Positions 40,877-49,600 of a stretch of 64,000 nt of DNA are shown piece after piece (the stretch's first letter is position 1; every line of letters begins with the position of its first letter). Below the pieces are notes generated by a model that did not search any database, was not told where the DNA came from, and worked only from the letters and a program-made list of their open reading frames with translations. The stretch spans positions 62,001 through 126,000 of the forward strand of contig JBGPFE010000006.1 of NCBI GenBank assembly GCA_041483135.1, in the 5' to 3' direction. The DNA is from PALSA-1004 sp041483135. GTDB lineage: Bacteria; Pseudomonadota; Gammaproteobacteria; Burkholderiales; SG8-41. The position numbers were made by a program, and so were the translations under genes.

Positions 40877-41485
40877 ATGTTGCTGTCGCTCGTGAAAAAC
40901 CTGTTCCGCCGCAGCACCGGGAAACGCGGCAACGTTGCGCGTGCGGCCCCGACCAACCCGTTACGGTTGCACATCGGGGGGCAGGTACCCCACCCGGACT
41001 GGAAAATTCTCGATGTCCAGCCGGGACCGCACGTGGACCATGTCGGCCACTGCACCGACCTGTCCGCGTTCGGCGACGAAAGCGTGCTTGAAATCTATGC
41101 CTCGCACGTGCTCGAGCACCTCGGATACCGGTCCGGACTATCGACTGCGTTGCACGAATTCAATCGCGTGCTGGTGCCGGGCGGCACGCTGCGCGCAAGC
41201 GTTCCCGACCTGGCCACGCTGTGCGCGCTGTTTCTGGACCCGGCGCTGAACTTCGAAGAACGCTTCGAGGTAATGCGGATGACGTTCGGCGGCCAGAGCA
41301 ACAAATCTGATTTTCACTTCGTCGGACTTAACGAAGAATTCCTGACCTCCTACCTGCAGGAGGCCGGCTTCACCGACATCCTTCGCGTCGACAGTTTCGG
41401 GGTGTTCGACGACACCAGCAGCCTTGTTTTCAAAGGCAGGCCGATCAGCCTCAACCTGACGGCGCGCAAACGAGCCAGGGCTTGA
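40877..41485 (+). CDS. SAM-dependent methyltransferase-like protein
   Basis: A 202-residue protein of the small predicted methyltransferase group (COG4627-like). LRLHIGGQVPHPDWKILDVQ stands in for the SAM-binding loop, and EIYASHVLEHLGY with the later EFNRVLVPGGTLRASVPDL are the clearest methyltransferase motifs. The first motif is degenerate compared with classical enzymes. It ends 12 bases from the convergent GT41 glycosyltransferase gene, and genes of this type often accompany glycan synthesis. Substrate unknown. Confidence 0.78.
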   Translation: MLLSLVKNLFRRSTGKRGNVARAAPTNPLRLHIGGQVPHPDWKILDVQPGPHVDHVGHCTDLSAFGDESVLEIYASHVLEHLGYRSGLSTALHEFNRVLVPGGTLRASVPDLATLCALFLDPALNFEERFEVMRMTFGGQSNKSDFHFVGLNEEFLTSYLQEAGFTDILRVDSFGVFDDTSSLVFKGRPISLNLTARKRARA

Positions 41486-41497
41486 TTGCGCGGCCCG

Positions 41498-43093
41498 CTA
41501 GACGGGGCGCTGACAGTCGCACCACGCCGTCCAGCTCTGCCTGAAATGGCGCTCGAGCTTGCGGGTAAACCCCGTATGGTCCAGCAGCGGCGACGCCAGC
41601 AATTGACTTCTCAAACCGGCGCGCAGCGATTGCCGGCGCCCGGCATCGCGGGCCAGCGTTACCGCAATGTCGGCATATTCACCGGCGCTGCGCGCCACGA
41701 GGTCGCTCAAGCCAACGCAGTGCAGGATCGCTGCGCCGACACGCGACATATGCGCATCGCCGGCAAGCGACACCACCGGCACCCCCATCCACAGCGCTTC
41801 GCACGTCGTGGTCGTGCCGTTGTAGGGAAAGGTATCGAGCGCAATATCGATGTTGTCGTAGAGTTCGAGGTGCTGGCGCCGGTCTTTTATCCAGCCCCGC
41901 AGCTCGACGCGTCCCGGATCCATTCCGCTGCGCTCGCAGCAATCCAGAACACGGTCGACGGTATCCGGGAAACCCAGCGACGCCGCTTTGATCGCGATGC
42001 GCGACCCCGGCACAGCGGCCAGGATTTTTCCCCACACCCGCAGCGTTTCATCATTCAGCTTCGCAATGTTGTTGAACGAGGAAAAAACTATTCCCGGCGC
42101 GGACCCGCTGCGCTCGCTGACGGGCGGGCTGTCAGGCGGCTGGTAGCACAGAAAAGCATCGTCGATACGCAGCAGGCGCTCGCTATGCCGCAGCTCGGCA
42201 TCCGGTTCCGGGTCAGCCACCCGATCGGTGATGCGGAAATCGACTGCGTCAAGACCGGTGGTGTCCGGGTAGCCGAGCCAGGTCATCTGTATCGGCGCGG
42301 GCTTGCGCGCAAACACGCCCAGGCGATTGCCTTTCGAGTGCCCCGCGAGATCGACCAGAATATCGATCCGGTCGGCGCGGATCATGTGTTCGACTGCGTC
42401 GTCGTTCGCATCGGCGATGTCACGCCAGCCGTCGGCCGACCGGCGCAGGCGCGCCGTGGTTTCATCGGACAGCGGGTGCGTGTAGTAACAATAAATCCCG
42501 TAGCGCTCGCGATCATGACAGCGTATGACCGGCTCCACGAAATAGCCGACCGAATGCCGTGAAAAATTGGGCGACACGTAGCCGACGCGGAGACGGCGGC
42601 CGGGATCCGGTGCCAGCGCAAACTTCTCCTGCCTTGCCGGCACCGCCTCCCGCATCATTGTTCCGAAACGCCGGTGCAGATCGAACATTTGCCGCCGGTC
42701 GGCGGGAGACAAATAATGGCTGTGAAAAAGCAGCGCCGAGAACACTGCGCCGGAGCGCGGCGCGAGTTCGAGCGCTCTGCCGTACGCGGACACCGCCTCG
42801 TCGATCGACCACAAGTCGACCAACACGCTGGCCAGACCGAGATATCCCTCGAGCGCCCGGGAATGGGCATGAATATAGGCGCGATAGTCCTCGAGGGCGG
42901 CGCTGAGTTGCCCCGCTTTGGCCGCAGTTTCGGCCCGGCGCAGCAGATCCTCAGCGGCGGCGCCGGTTGGATTGCCCCCGGCGGCCCCGGCCGCAGCGTC
43001 GCTGGCGGAATCCCGCTGAAGAGCCGGCACTTGCGACCCGGGATGCTGCGTTCTCCCGGAATCAAGCAGCCCCCTGATCAGCTTCAGCAGCAT
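41498..43093 (-). CDS. SPINDLY/OGT-family glycosyltransferase (GT41) with TPR repeats
   Basis: A 531-residue protein. Residues about 45-150 hold TPR-like repeats (QLSAALEDYRAYIHAHSRAL, AVSAYGRALELAPRSGAVFS). The rest is the GT41 catalytic region: YVSPNFSRHSVGYFVEPV with the conserved histidine, DLAGHSKGNRLGVFARKPAP, PGIVFSSFNNIAKLNDETL, and DTFPYNGTTTTCEALWMGVP for the nucleotide sugar. Family members O-glycosylate Ser/Thr of proteins, in bacteria sometimes adhesins or flagellin. It starts 3 bases downstream of greB. Protein glycosylation here is inferred from family. Confidence 0.9.
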   Translation of the reverse strand: MLLKLIRGLLDSGRTQHPGSQVPALQRDSASDAAAGAAGGNPTGAAAEDLLRRAETAAKAGQLSAALEDYRAYIHAHSRALEGYLGLASVLVDLWSIDEAVSAYGRALELAPRSGAVFSALLFHSHYLSPADRRQMFDLHRRFGTMMREAVPARQEKFALAPDPGRRLRVGYVSPNFSRHSVGYFVEPVIRCHDRERYGIYCYYTHPLSDETTARLRRSADGWRDIADANDDAVEHMIRADRIDILVDLAGHSKGNRLGVFARKPAPIQMTWLGYPDTTGLDAVDFRITDRVADPEPDAELRHSERLLRIDDAFLCYQPPDSPPVSERSGSAPGIVFSSFNNIAKLNDETLRVWGKILAAVPGSRIAIKAASLGFPDTVDRVLDCCERSGMDPGRVELRGWIKDRRQHLELYDNIDIALDTFPYNGTTTTCEALWMGVPVVSLAGDAHMSRVGAAILHCVGLSDLVARSAGEYADIAVTLARDAGRRQSLRAGLRSQLLASPLLDHTGFTRKLERHFRQSWTAWCDCQRPV

Positions 43094-43095
43094 GG

Positions 43096-43656
43096 CTAAC
43101 CCGGTAAATCGATATAGCGAATCGCGGTGACTTCCAACTCCTCGATTCCCGCCGGCGTTCTGAGCGTCACTCTATTGCCCTCACGCGACTTGCTGAGCGC
43201 GCGCGCCACCGGCGAAATCCAGCTGATGCGGCCGCGCGCGGGATCGACCTCGTCCTGGCCGACGATGCTGACGGTGCGCTCGACGCCTTTGCCGTCGCAG
43301 TAGGTCACGGTCGCGCCGAAGAACACCTGCTCGACACCACGCCTTGCCGGATCGATCACTTCGGCGATCTCGAGGCGCTTGGTGAGAAAACGGATGCGGC
43401 GGTCGATCTCGCGCAGCCGCCGCTTGCCGTAAATGTAGTCGGCGTTTTCCGAGCGGTCGCCGTTCGATGCCGCCCACGCAATTACCTTGACTAGCTCGGG
43501 CCGCTCCTTGTCGAGCAGCTGCTGCAGTTCGCCCTTGAGCCGGGCGTGTCCCGCGGGCGTGATGTAGTTCTTCGCGCCGTGCGGCAGCGCGGGCTGCTCT
43601 TCGTCGTCGTTTTGAAGCTGTGCGCGTTCGCGCTCGATGTCGGCCAGTTTGCGCAT
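43096..43656 (-). CDS. greB: Transcription elongation factor GreB
   Basis: A 186-residue cleavage factor that rescues backtracked RNA polymerase. The coiled-coil N-terminal domain (KNYITPAGHARLKGELQQLL ... DRSENADYIYGKRRLREIDR) has the acidic DRSENADY tip, and the C-terminal FKBP-like domain follows. YGKRRLREIDRRIRFL is the GreB form. The ATG at 43656 is preceded on its strand by a TTCAC octamer array with no Shine-Dalgarno; a frame up to 43704 only translates that array. Confidence 0.93.
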   Translation of the reverse strand: MRKLADIERERAQLQNDDEEQPALPHGAKNYITPAGHARLKGELQQLLDKERPELVKVIAWAASNGDRSENADYIYGKRRLREIDRRIRFLTKRLEIAEVIDPARRGVEQVFFGATVTYCDGKGVERTVSIVGQDEVDPARGRISWISPVARALSKSREGNRVTLRTPAGIEELEVTAIRYIDLPG

Positions 43657-43661
43657 AAGCG

Positions 43662-43786
43662 GTGAAAAGTGAACGAGTGAAGAAGTGAAAGGGTGACCCC
43701 TCACCCCGGCCCTCTCCCCCAGTGAATGGGGGAGAGGGAGTTTTTTCCTTCACTCCTTCACTCCTTCACTCCTTCACTCATTCACT
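43662..43786. repeat. Inverted octamer arrays flanking a REP-like hairpin, between tldD and greB
   Basis: Read on the coding (minus) strand: five GTGAATGA/GTGAAGGA-type units (43747-43786, CCTTCACT on plus), then a REP-like hairpin, then TTCAC units ending just before the greB ATG (43662-43697, GTGAAAA, GTGAACGA, GTGAAGAA, GTGAAAGG on plus). The hairpin is CCCTCTCCCCC (43710-43720), loop AGTGAAT, GGGGGAGAGGG (43728-43738), followed by TTTTTT on the plus strand. The CCCTCACC/CCCTCTCCC type of REP is widespread in proteobacteria. Confidence 0.85.
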
Positions 43787-43824
43787 GTTTCATTTGTCGG
43801 CGTGCATCGGCGGTTGCAATGGAT

Positions 43825-45300
43825 TTATGCAGTTCCGCCGACGGTCAAGCCGTCGATCCTGAGCGTCGGCTGGCCGACGCCGACCGGCACGCTCTGGCCT
43901 TCCTTGCCGCAGGTGCCGACGCCGGTGTCGAGCGCCATGTCGTTGCCGATCATGGCGACTCGCGTCAGCACGTCGGGGCCGTTGCCGATCAGCGTCGCGC
44001 CTTTGACCGCGCAGGTGACCTTGCCGTCTTCGATCATGTACGCTTCGGCCGCCGAGAACACGAACTTGCCGCTCGTGATGTCGACCTGCCCGCCGGCGAA
44101 ATTGACCGCATACAGCCCGTGCCTGACCGAGGCGATGATTTCCTGCGGGTCCTTGTCGCCGTTCAGCATGCACGTATTGGTCATGCGCGGCATCGGGATG
44201 TGCGCGAACGATTCGCGCCGCCCGTTGCCGGTGACCGGCACGCCCATCAGCCGCGCGTTCAAGCTGTCCTGCATGTAGCCCTTGAGCACGCCGTTCTCGA
44301 TCAGGACGTTGCGCTGGGTCGGATTGCCTTCGTCGTCGATGTTGAGCGAGCCGCGCCTCCGCGGTATCGTGCCGTCGTCGACCACTGTCACGCCGGGCGC
44401 GGCGACGCGCTCGCCGATGCGGCCGCTGAAGGCCGAACTGCCCTTGCGGTTGAAATCGCCTTCGAGTCCGTGCCCGATCGCTTCGTGCAGCAGGATGCCG
44501 GGCCAGCCGGGGCCGAGCACGACCGTCATGGTTCCCGCCGGCGCCGGACGTGCGTCAAGATTGGTCAGCGCCTGCGCGACCGCTTTCTGCGCGTAATCCT
44601 GCAGGACGGCATCGGTGAAATACGCATAATCGAAGCGTCCGCCGCCGCCGGCGCTGCCCTGCTCGCGCCGGCCGTCCTGTTCGACGATCACCTGCAGCGA
44701 TACCCGCGTGAGCGGCCGCACGTCGGCCGCGGTCACGCCGTCGCTGCGGGTGACCAGCACCACTTCATATTCGCCGCCGAGGTGTGCGATCACCTGCGTC
44801 ACGCGCGGATCCAGCGCGCGCGCCTTGCGCTCGATGTTTTCGAGCAGCGCGACTTTGGCCGCATCGTCGAGGCTTGCGAGCGGGTCGTGCGGCACATACA
44901 GACTGCGGCCGCTGCCGCGCATCGCAACCTGTGTCGCGCCGGCCGTGCCCTGGCGCGCAATCGCGCGCGTGGCCCGCGCCGCCGAAGTCAATGCGGTGAG
45001 GCTGATGTCGTCCGAGTACGCGAACGCGGTCTTGTCGCCGGCGACCGCGCGCACGCCGACGCCCTGATCGATGTTGAAGCTGCCTGACTTGACGATGCCC
45101 TCCTCGAGGCTCCAGCCCTCGCTGCGGCTGTACTGGAAATACAGGTCGGCGTAATCGACCGTGTGCGTGAGGATCTGGCCGAACACCTGCTGCAGCGCGT
45201 TGTGGTCGAGCGAATACGGCGCGAGCAGGATCTCGTTCGCCGTCGCGAACGAAGTTTCGAGTTGCGAGTTGCGAGTTTCGAGTTGCGGCCGAATAGTCAT
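43825..45300 (-). CDS. tldD: Metalloprotease TldD
   Basis: A 491-residue subunit of the TldD/TldE protease, which trims peptides and unfolded substrates. LLHEAIGHGLEGDFNRKG holds the HExxxH zinc site, and the C-terminal CGKEGQSVPVGVGQPTLRID contains the conserved cysteine. YADLYFQYSRSEGWSLEEGI is the usual N-terminal motif. The ATG at 45300 is chosen over a TTG at 45330. The first 20 residues are unusual: QLETRNSQLETSF is encoded by a 7-bp repeat array, so the N-terminus seems to have been altered by repeat insertion. Confidence 0.94.
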   Translation of the reverse strand: MTIRPQLETRNSQLETSFATANEILLAPYSLDHNALQQVFGQILTHTVDYADLYFQYSRSEGWSLEEGIVKSGSFNIDQGVGVRAVAGDKTAFAYSDDISLTALTSAARATRAIARQGTAGATQVAMRGSGRSLYVPHDPLASLDDAAKVALLENIERKARALDPRVTQVIAHLGGEYEVVLVTRSDGVTAADVRPLTRVSLQVIVEQDGRREQGSAGGGGRFDYAYFTDAVLQDYAQKAVAQALTNLDARPAPAGTMTVVLGPGWPGILLHEAIGHGLEGDFNRKGSSAFSGRIGERVAAPGVTVVDDGTIPRRRGSLNIDDEGNPTQRNVLIENGVLKGYMQDSLNARLMGVPVTGNGRRESFAHIPMPRMTNTCMLNGDKDPQEIIASVRHGLYAVNFAGGQVDITSGKFVFSAAEAYMIEDGKVTCAVKGATLIGNGPDVLTRVAMIGNDMALDTGVGTCGKEGQSVPVGVGQPTLRIDGLTVGGTA

Positions 45301-45405
45301 TTGGATTCCGGTTGACCGATTCAATATCAATATGTTGGCGTTAAGCTACAGGGTTTCAAGCGCCACAGGCAAATAACTTCAAACTCGCAACTCGAAACTC
45401 TTGAC
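45254..45405. repeat. Inverted heptamer arrays at the nitrilase-tldD junction
   Basis: On plus, 45254-45288 reads GTTTCGA, GTTGCGA, GTTGCGA, GTTTCGA, GTTGCGG. At 45378-45405 the inverse units occur: TTCAAAC, TCGCAAC, TCGAAAC, TCTTGAC. The first arm is inside the tldD reading frame, the second abuts the stop codon of the nitrilase gene. The 89 bases between hold the tldD start. The unit differs in sequence from the GTGAAAA arrays but has the same length and inverted layout. Confidence 0.8.
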
Positions 45406-46289
45406 TAGCACCGGTGCAGCGTCCGGTGGGCCAACGCCGGCAGGCTGCTGCGCAGCCGCTGAATATATTCGGGATTGATCCCGGCCGCCACCACGCCGGA
45501 GCCGCGCGGCAAGCGGTCGAGCACGACACCCCACGGATCGACGATCATGCTGTCGCCGTGAGTCTCGCGGCCGTTCACATGATAGCCGCCCTGCGCCGGC
45601 GCCAGCACATAGGCAAGGTTTTCGATCGCGCGCGCGCGGATGAGCGTCTCCCAATGCGCCTTGCCGGTGGTTTCGGTGAATGCCGACGGCACCAGGATAA
45701 TGTCGACCTCCTTCATCGCGCGATACAGCTCGGGAAAGCGCAGGTCGTAGCAGATCGACAACCCGATGCGCCCGAACGGGGAATCGATCACCTTCACGTC
45801 GTGACCGGGCTCGATGGTCAGCTCTTCAGAATAATGTTCCTTGCCCATGTCGAAACCGAACAGATGGATTTTGTCATAGCGCGCGACGAGCCTGCCCTTG
45901 TCGTCATACACGAGGCAGCTGTTGCGCACTTTGTGCTCATCGTCAGATGCGAGCGGCACCGAACCGCCGACCAGCCAGATCTCGTGCTGCTTGGCGGTCT
46001 CGGCCAGGAAGTGCTGGATCGGGCCCTTGCCCTCTTCCTCGCGGACCTTGACCTTGTCGCTGTCCTGCATGCCCATGATGCCGAAATACTCGGGCAACAC
46101 GATGAGCTTCGCGCCTTGCTCGGCCGCCATGCCTATCAGCCGCCGCGCCTCGTTGAGGTTGGCGGCCACGTTCGGGCCCGAGGCCATTTGCACGCCGGCG
46201 ATCCGCACTGCCGCCGCCGGCTGGCCTTTGGTATCCGGTCGGGTATGCGGCCGCGCGCGGCCGAATGAGGACGCGGGTTGCGGGTTCAT
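45405..46289 (-). CDS. Carbon-nitrogen hydrolase (nitrilase superfamily, Nit1/omega-amidase-like)
   Basis: A 294-residue amidase. The Glu-Lys-Cys catalytic triad is visible: IVLPEYFGIMG (Glu), RYDKIHLFGFDMG (Lys) and LSICYDLRFPELYR (Cys). The sequence HLFGFDMGKEHYSE and ETTGKAHWETLIRARAIEN fit the Nit/omega-amidase branch that repairs deaminated glutathione or hydrolyses omega-amides. It starts in an ATGA overlap with the preceding small gene. About 25 N-terminal residues before VRIAGVQMASG are poorly conserved, so a later start is possible. Confidence 0.9.
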   Translation of the reverse strand: MNPQPASSFGRARPHTRPDTKGQPAAAVRIAGVQMASGPNVAANLNEARRLIGMAAEQGAKLIVLPEYFGIMGMQDSDKVKVREEEGKGPIQHFLAETAKQHEIWLVGGSVPLASDDEHKVRNSCLVYDDKGRLVARYDKIHLFGFDMGKEHYSEELTIEPGHDVKVIDSPFGRIGLSICYDLRFPELYRAMKEVDIILVPSAFTETTGKAHWETLIRARAIENLAYVLAPAQGGYHVNGRETHGDSMIVDPWGVVLDRLPRGSGVVAAGINPEYIQRLRSSLPALAHRTLHRC

Positions 46290-46615
46290 TTCACGACTTC
46301 GATCTTGAGTGGCTCGTTCGGTCTCACGTCATTGATGAGGCTCACGCGCACGCCGTCGATTGCGAGCGCCATCAGCCATGCGCGCAATTCCTCCGCCTGC
46401 AGCAGCGGGTCCTGCCCGTAGCCGTGATGGATCACGAGCCGCGAGCCGGGCTGCGACAAATGCAGATTCAACGCCTGCTTCACCGCCGGCTGTTCGAGCA
46501 CGGCACGCGCGGTGCGCGGTCGGTCCCACAATTCGGGCGCGACCGTAAAAATATCGTCGGGCCGCGCCGTCGTCGCGATCATGCACAACAGCGCCCACGC
46601 TAACACGCGGCTCAC
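46286..46615 (-). CDS. Small exported hypothetical protein between yhdP and the nitrilase
   Basis: A 109-residue protein with a signal peptide (VLAWALLCMIATTARPDD) and a mature part of about 90 residues: FTVAPELWDRPRTARAVLEQ, SRLVIHHGYGQDPLLQAEEL, VRVSLINDVRPNEPLKIEVV. The middle looks like an alpha/beta fold, possibly OmpA-like in its last part, but no family is certain. It overlaps yhdP upstream and the nitrilase downstream by 4 bases each, so it belongs to a tightly coupled operon. Probably periplasmic. Confidence 0.7.
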   Translation of the reverse strand: MSRVLAWALLCMIATTARPDDIFTVAPELWDRPRTARAVLEQPAVKQALNLHLSQPGSRLVIHHGYGQDPLLQAEELRAWLMALAIDGVRVSLINDVRPNEPLKIEVVK

Positions 46616-49600
46616 TTCGATTTCTCCAATGCTTGCGGCTTGTCCGCCGCTGTCGACTGTGCGGACTCGATTTTTGATACCTGCGGATCGGCCCAGGTTC
46701 CGGAAACACCGTATTCGTACGCCGTGATCTGATCGATCGGATCCTTGAGCAGCTTCTGCGCGACAAACGCGGCTATTCCCGCAATCGGGCCGCCGATCAG
46801 CGCGCCGGCGACCGACACGCTGTCGCTCATGCTCGGATATACCTTGACTCGCAATTTTTGTGTTTCCTGCGCGAGATCGACTTCACCGCTCATCTGGATG
46901 CGCACCGCCGGTCCCAGAATGCGGAAATTCTCGGTGCTTGCTATGCCGCGATTGACCTTCACCGTACCGACGATTTCATCGAACGCGAGCCCTTCGCTGA
47001 AGATGTCGCGGAAATCGAGCGACAAGCGCCGCGGCAACGACTGCAGGCTCAACACGCCCAGCAGTTTGCCGATGCCCGGATCGAGCTTGACGAACTGGCC
47101 TTTATTGGCATCCAGCACGAAATTACCGGACAGCGTCGCATAATCGAGCTCGCTCGGATTGCCGGACCACGACAACGGGCCTTCGAGCTTGGCGGTGCCG
47201 CGCCTGACGCCTTCCGGCTGGCCGAGGCGGACCAGCAGCTTGCCGATATCGTTGACTTCGAGTTTGACGTTGACCATGGTGCGCGGCTGCGTGAGCCAGC
47301 CCTGCCAGACGCCGTCGATGTTCAAAGTCGCATCCGGGTTGATGACGCGCAGCCGCTCGAGTTTCCAGTCGCGGCCGTCGGGCACCGCGGTGAGTTCGAG
47401 CTTCCCGAGGCTCGCCTGGTGGACCTGAAAGTTGTCGGCGTAGATGTCGAGCGCGGGCAGCTCGAGCGGCTGGTCTCTGTCGGATACCGGCGCCGGCTTG
47501 CTCTGGGTCACGGCCGGGACCACCAGGTTTTTCATGCGCGCAGTGACCTTCCCCTTGCCCTGCGACTGCCAGGTCAATTCGCCGACCAGCTCGCGCCCGA
47601 CCAGCGCCGTACGCCACACGCTGCCCTGCGCGCTGCCGCTGATCGCAAGCTCGTTGAAGCGGCGGCCGAACAAGTCGAGCGTGCCGAATTTGACATCGAG
47701 CCCCGCGAGATCGGTGCTACCGCCGCCAAAGTCCGACTTCCACAACACGAGCCACTGATCGAGATCGAGGCTTTTCAGACCGCCGGTGATCCAGATACCC
47801 TTGCGCTCGGGATCGGCGGCGTTGCCACCGAGATTCACGGTACCGCGCTCGACGACGGACTTGGCGCCGTCCTTGCGCCGCTGCAATTGCGCCGAGACGA
47901 TATTGCCCAGAGCGAAAGAAAGCGTGTCCTGCTGCACCCCGGTAACGCGCCGCTCGAGCTTGAGCGGCATGCTGTCGGCCGCGCTCTTCGCGAGCGGCGC
48001 CGGCAGATCCGACGCGATACCCTGCAGAGTCGAGTCGACAACGATGTCGGCAAACCGCTTGCGCAACGTGACGGCCGCTTTCCAGTCCGCTGCGCCATGC
48101 AGCGCCTGCGTCCATGCCGCGGTGTTCGGGCGGCGGAAATTATCCAGGTTGACTCGGCCGGCCATGCTCACGAGCACCGTGCCGTCGCGTTGCGTCGCGC
48201 CGGTGAGCGTCGCCGGCCCGCCCAACACCGTCATGGTCGCGCTGCCCGGCACGCGCACGCCCGATTCACTGAACTCGAGCTTGCCGTTGACTTGCTCGAC
48301 GGGAAAGAAGAAGTCGTCGCTCTCGATCTTGTTATTGATGAACTGATAGGCGCCTGCGAGCTTGGTGTTGTGAGTGTCGTTGAACGGGATGACAAGCTTG
48401 AGCGCAAGCCTGCCGCGGCCCTCAGCATGAATGTTCTCGGTAAAGCGGTCGATCAAATTGATGACCGGGCTCTGTTCGATGAAGCTGAGGAATTCGCCGG
48501 TCGGGCCTTCCGCCTCGCCGTTAACGGTGAGCACCCGGTCCGGGACGCCAAGGTCTGGAATCTCGGCCCGGACATGCGCGAGCCTCGCCCCCAGAATGGA
48601 GGCATCGCGCACCAGCACGTCCATGCGTCTGCCGCGGAAAGTCAGATCGCCTTCGATGTTCTCCATCTTCGGCCAGCTGTTGACGTAATCAAGCACGCCG
48701 CCGGTCACGCGGGCCACGACCTCGAGCACGCCGCCCCTGCCCTCGGGAAAGGGGAAATCGTTGAGATTTCCCTTGAGACGGAGTTTGACGTCGTTCGAAA
48801 CCCCGCCCAGCAATGCAGTATCGAGCCAGTTACGGCCGCGCTCGCCGACCCGCAGTGGAATGTAGCGCCCGATGCTGCGCGCATCAGCATGCGTCAGATG
48901 GCCCGAAAGATCGATCACGCCGCGGCTGTCGACGGTAGTCTGATAAGTCCCGAACACGCTGCCGACAAGATCCGGGTTCGAGAACGAAATATTATTGAGC
49001 TTGATCTCGTACTGTTCGCCCTTCTTTGCCCACGCCACCTGCGCAGTCAACACATCGAACGCGAGCTTCTCGCGAAACACCAGCGGCAACTCGACAGCTG
49101 CACTGTGGGTATTGAGATAAAACGTGCCGCCGCGCTCGTTGCCGTCGATGGTGCCGCTCGCGCCGGCGAAACCGGGCAGACGTCCGACCGCATTCAAGCC
49201 GAGGTTGACGAACCTGGCTTTGACGCTGTATTGCTGCGACTGCGGCCAGCTGCCGTTCCATTTGACCGCAATGTCATAAACGCTGCCGCGCGGGGCGTAG
49301 CTGGCGAGATCCTTGCGCAATTCGGGCTCGAACGGCAGATGATCGGCCAGCGCAACCAGCGGCTCCAGATCGAGTGCGTTGGCCTGCAGCTCGCCACGCG
49401 GCGGCCTGCCGGCGCTGCCGTAACGATAGCGCAGCAGGAAATCCATCGGTTGCAGCGTGTAAGCGTACGTCGTCATGCCGAGCTTGGAGGTCGAGACCTC
49501 GAACCCGTCGTCGAGCTGCTTCCAGCCGACCCGGCCCTTGAGTGCATCGAGCTCGAGCTCGGGCAGCTCCTTGCCAAGGCGGGTCTTGACCTGCGACAGC

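Noticed and set aside
43741..43790. CRISPR-like short repeats
   Set aside because: Units are only 7-8 bases, tandem and without spacers; no cas genes are present.
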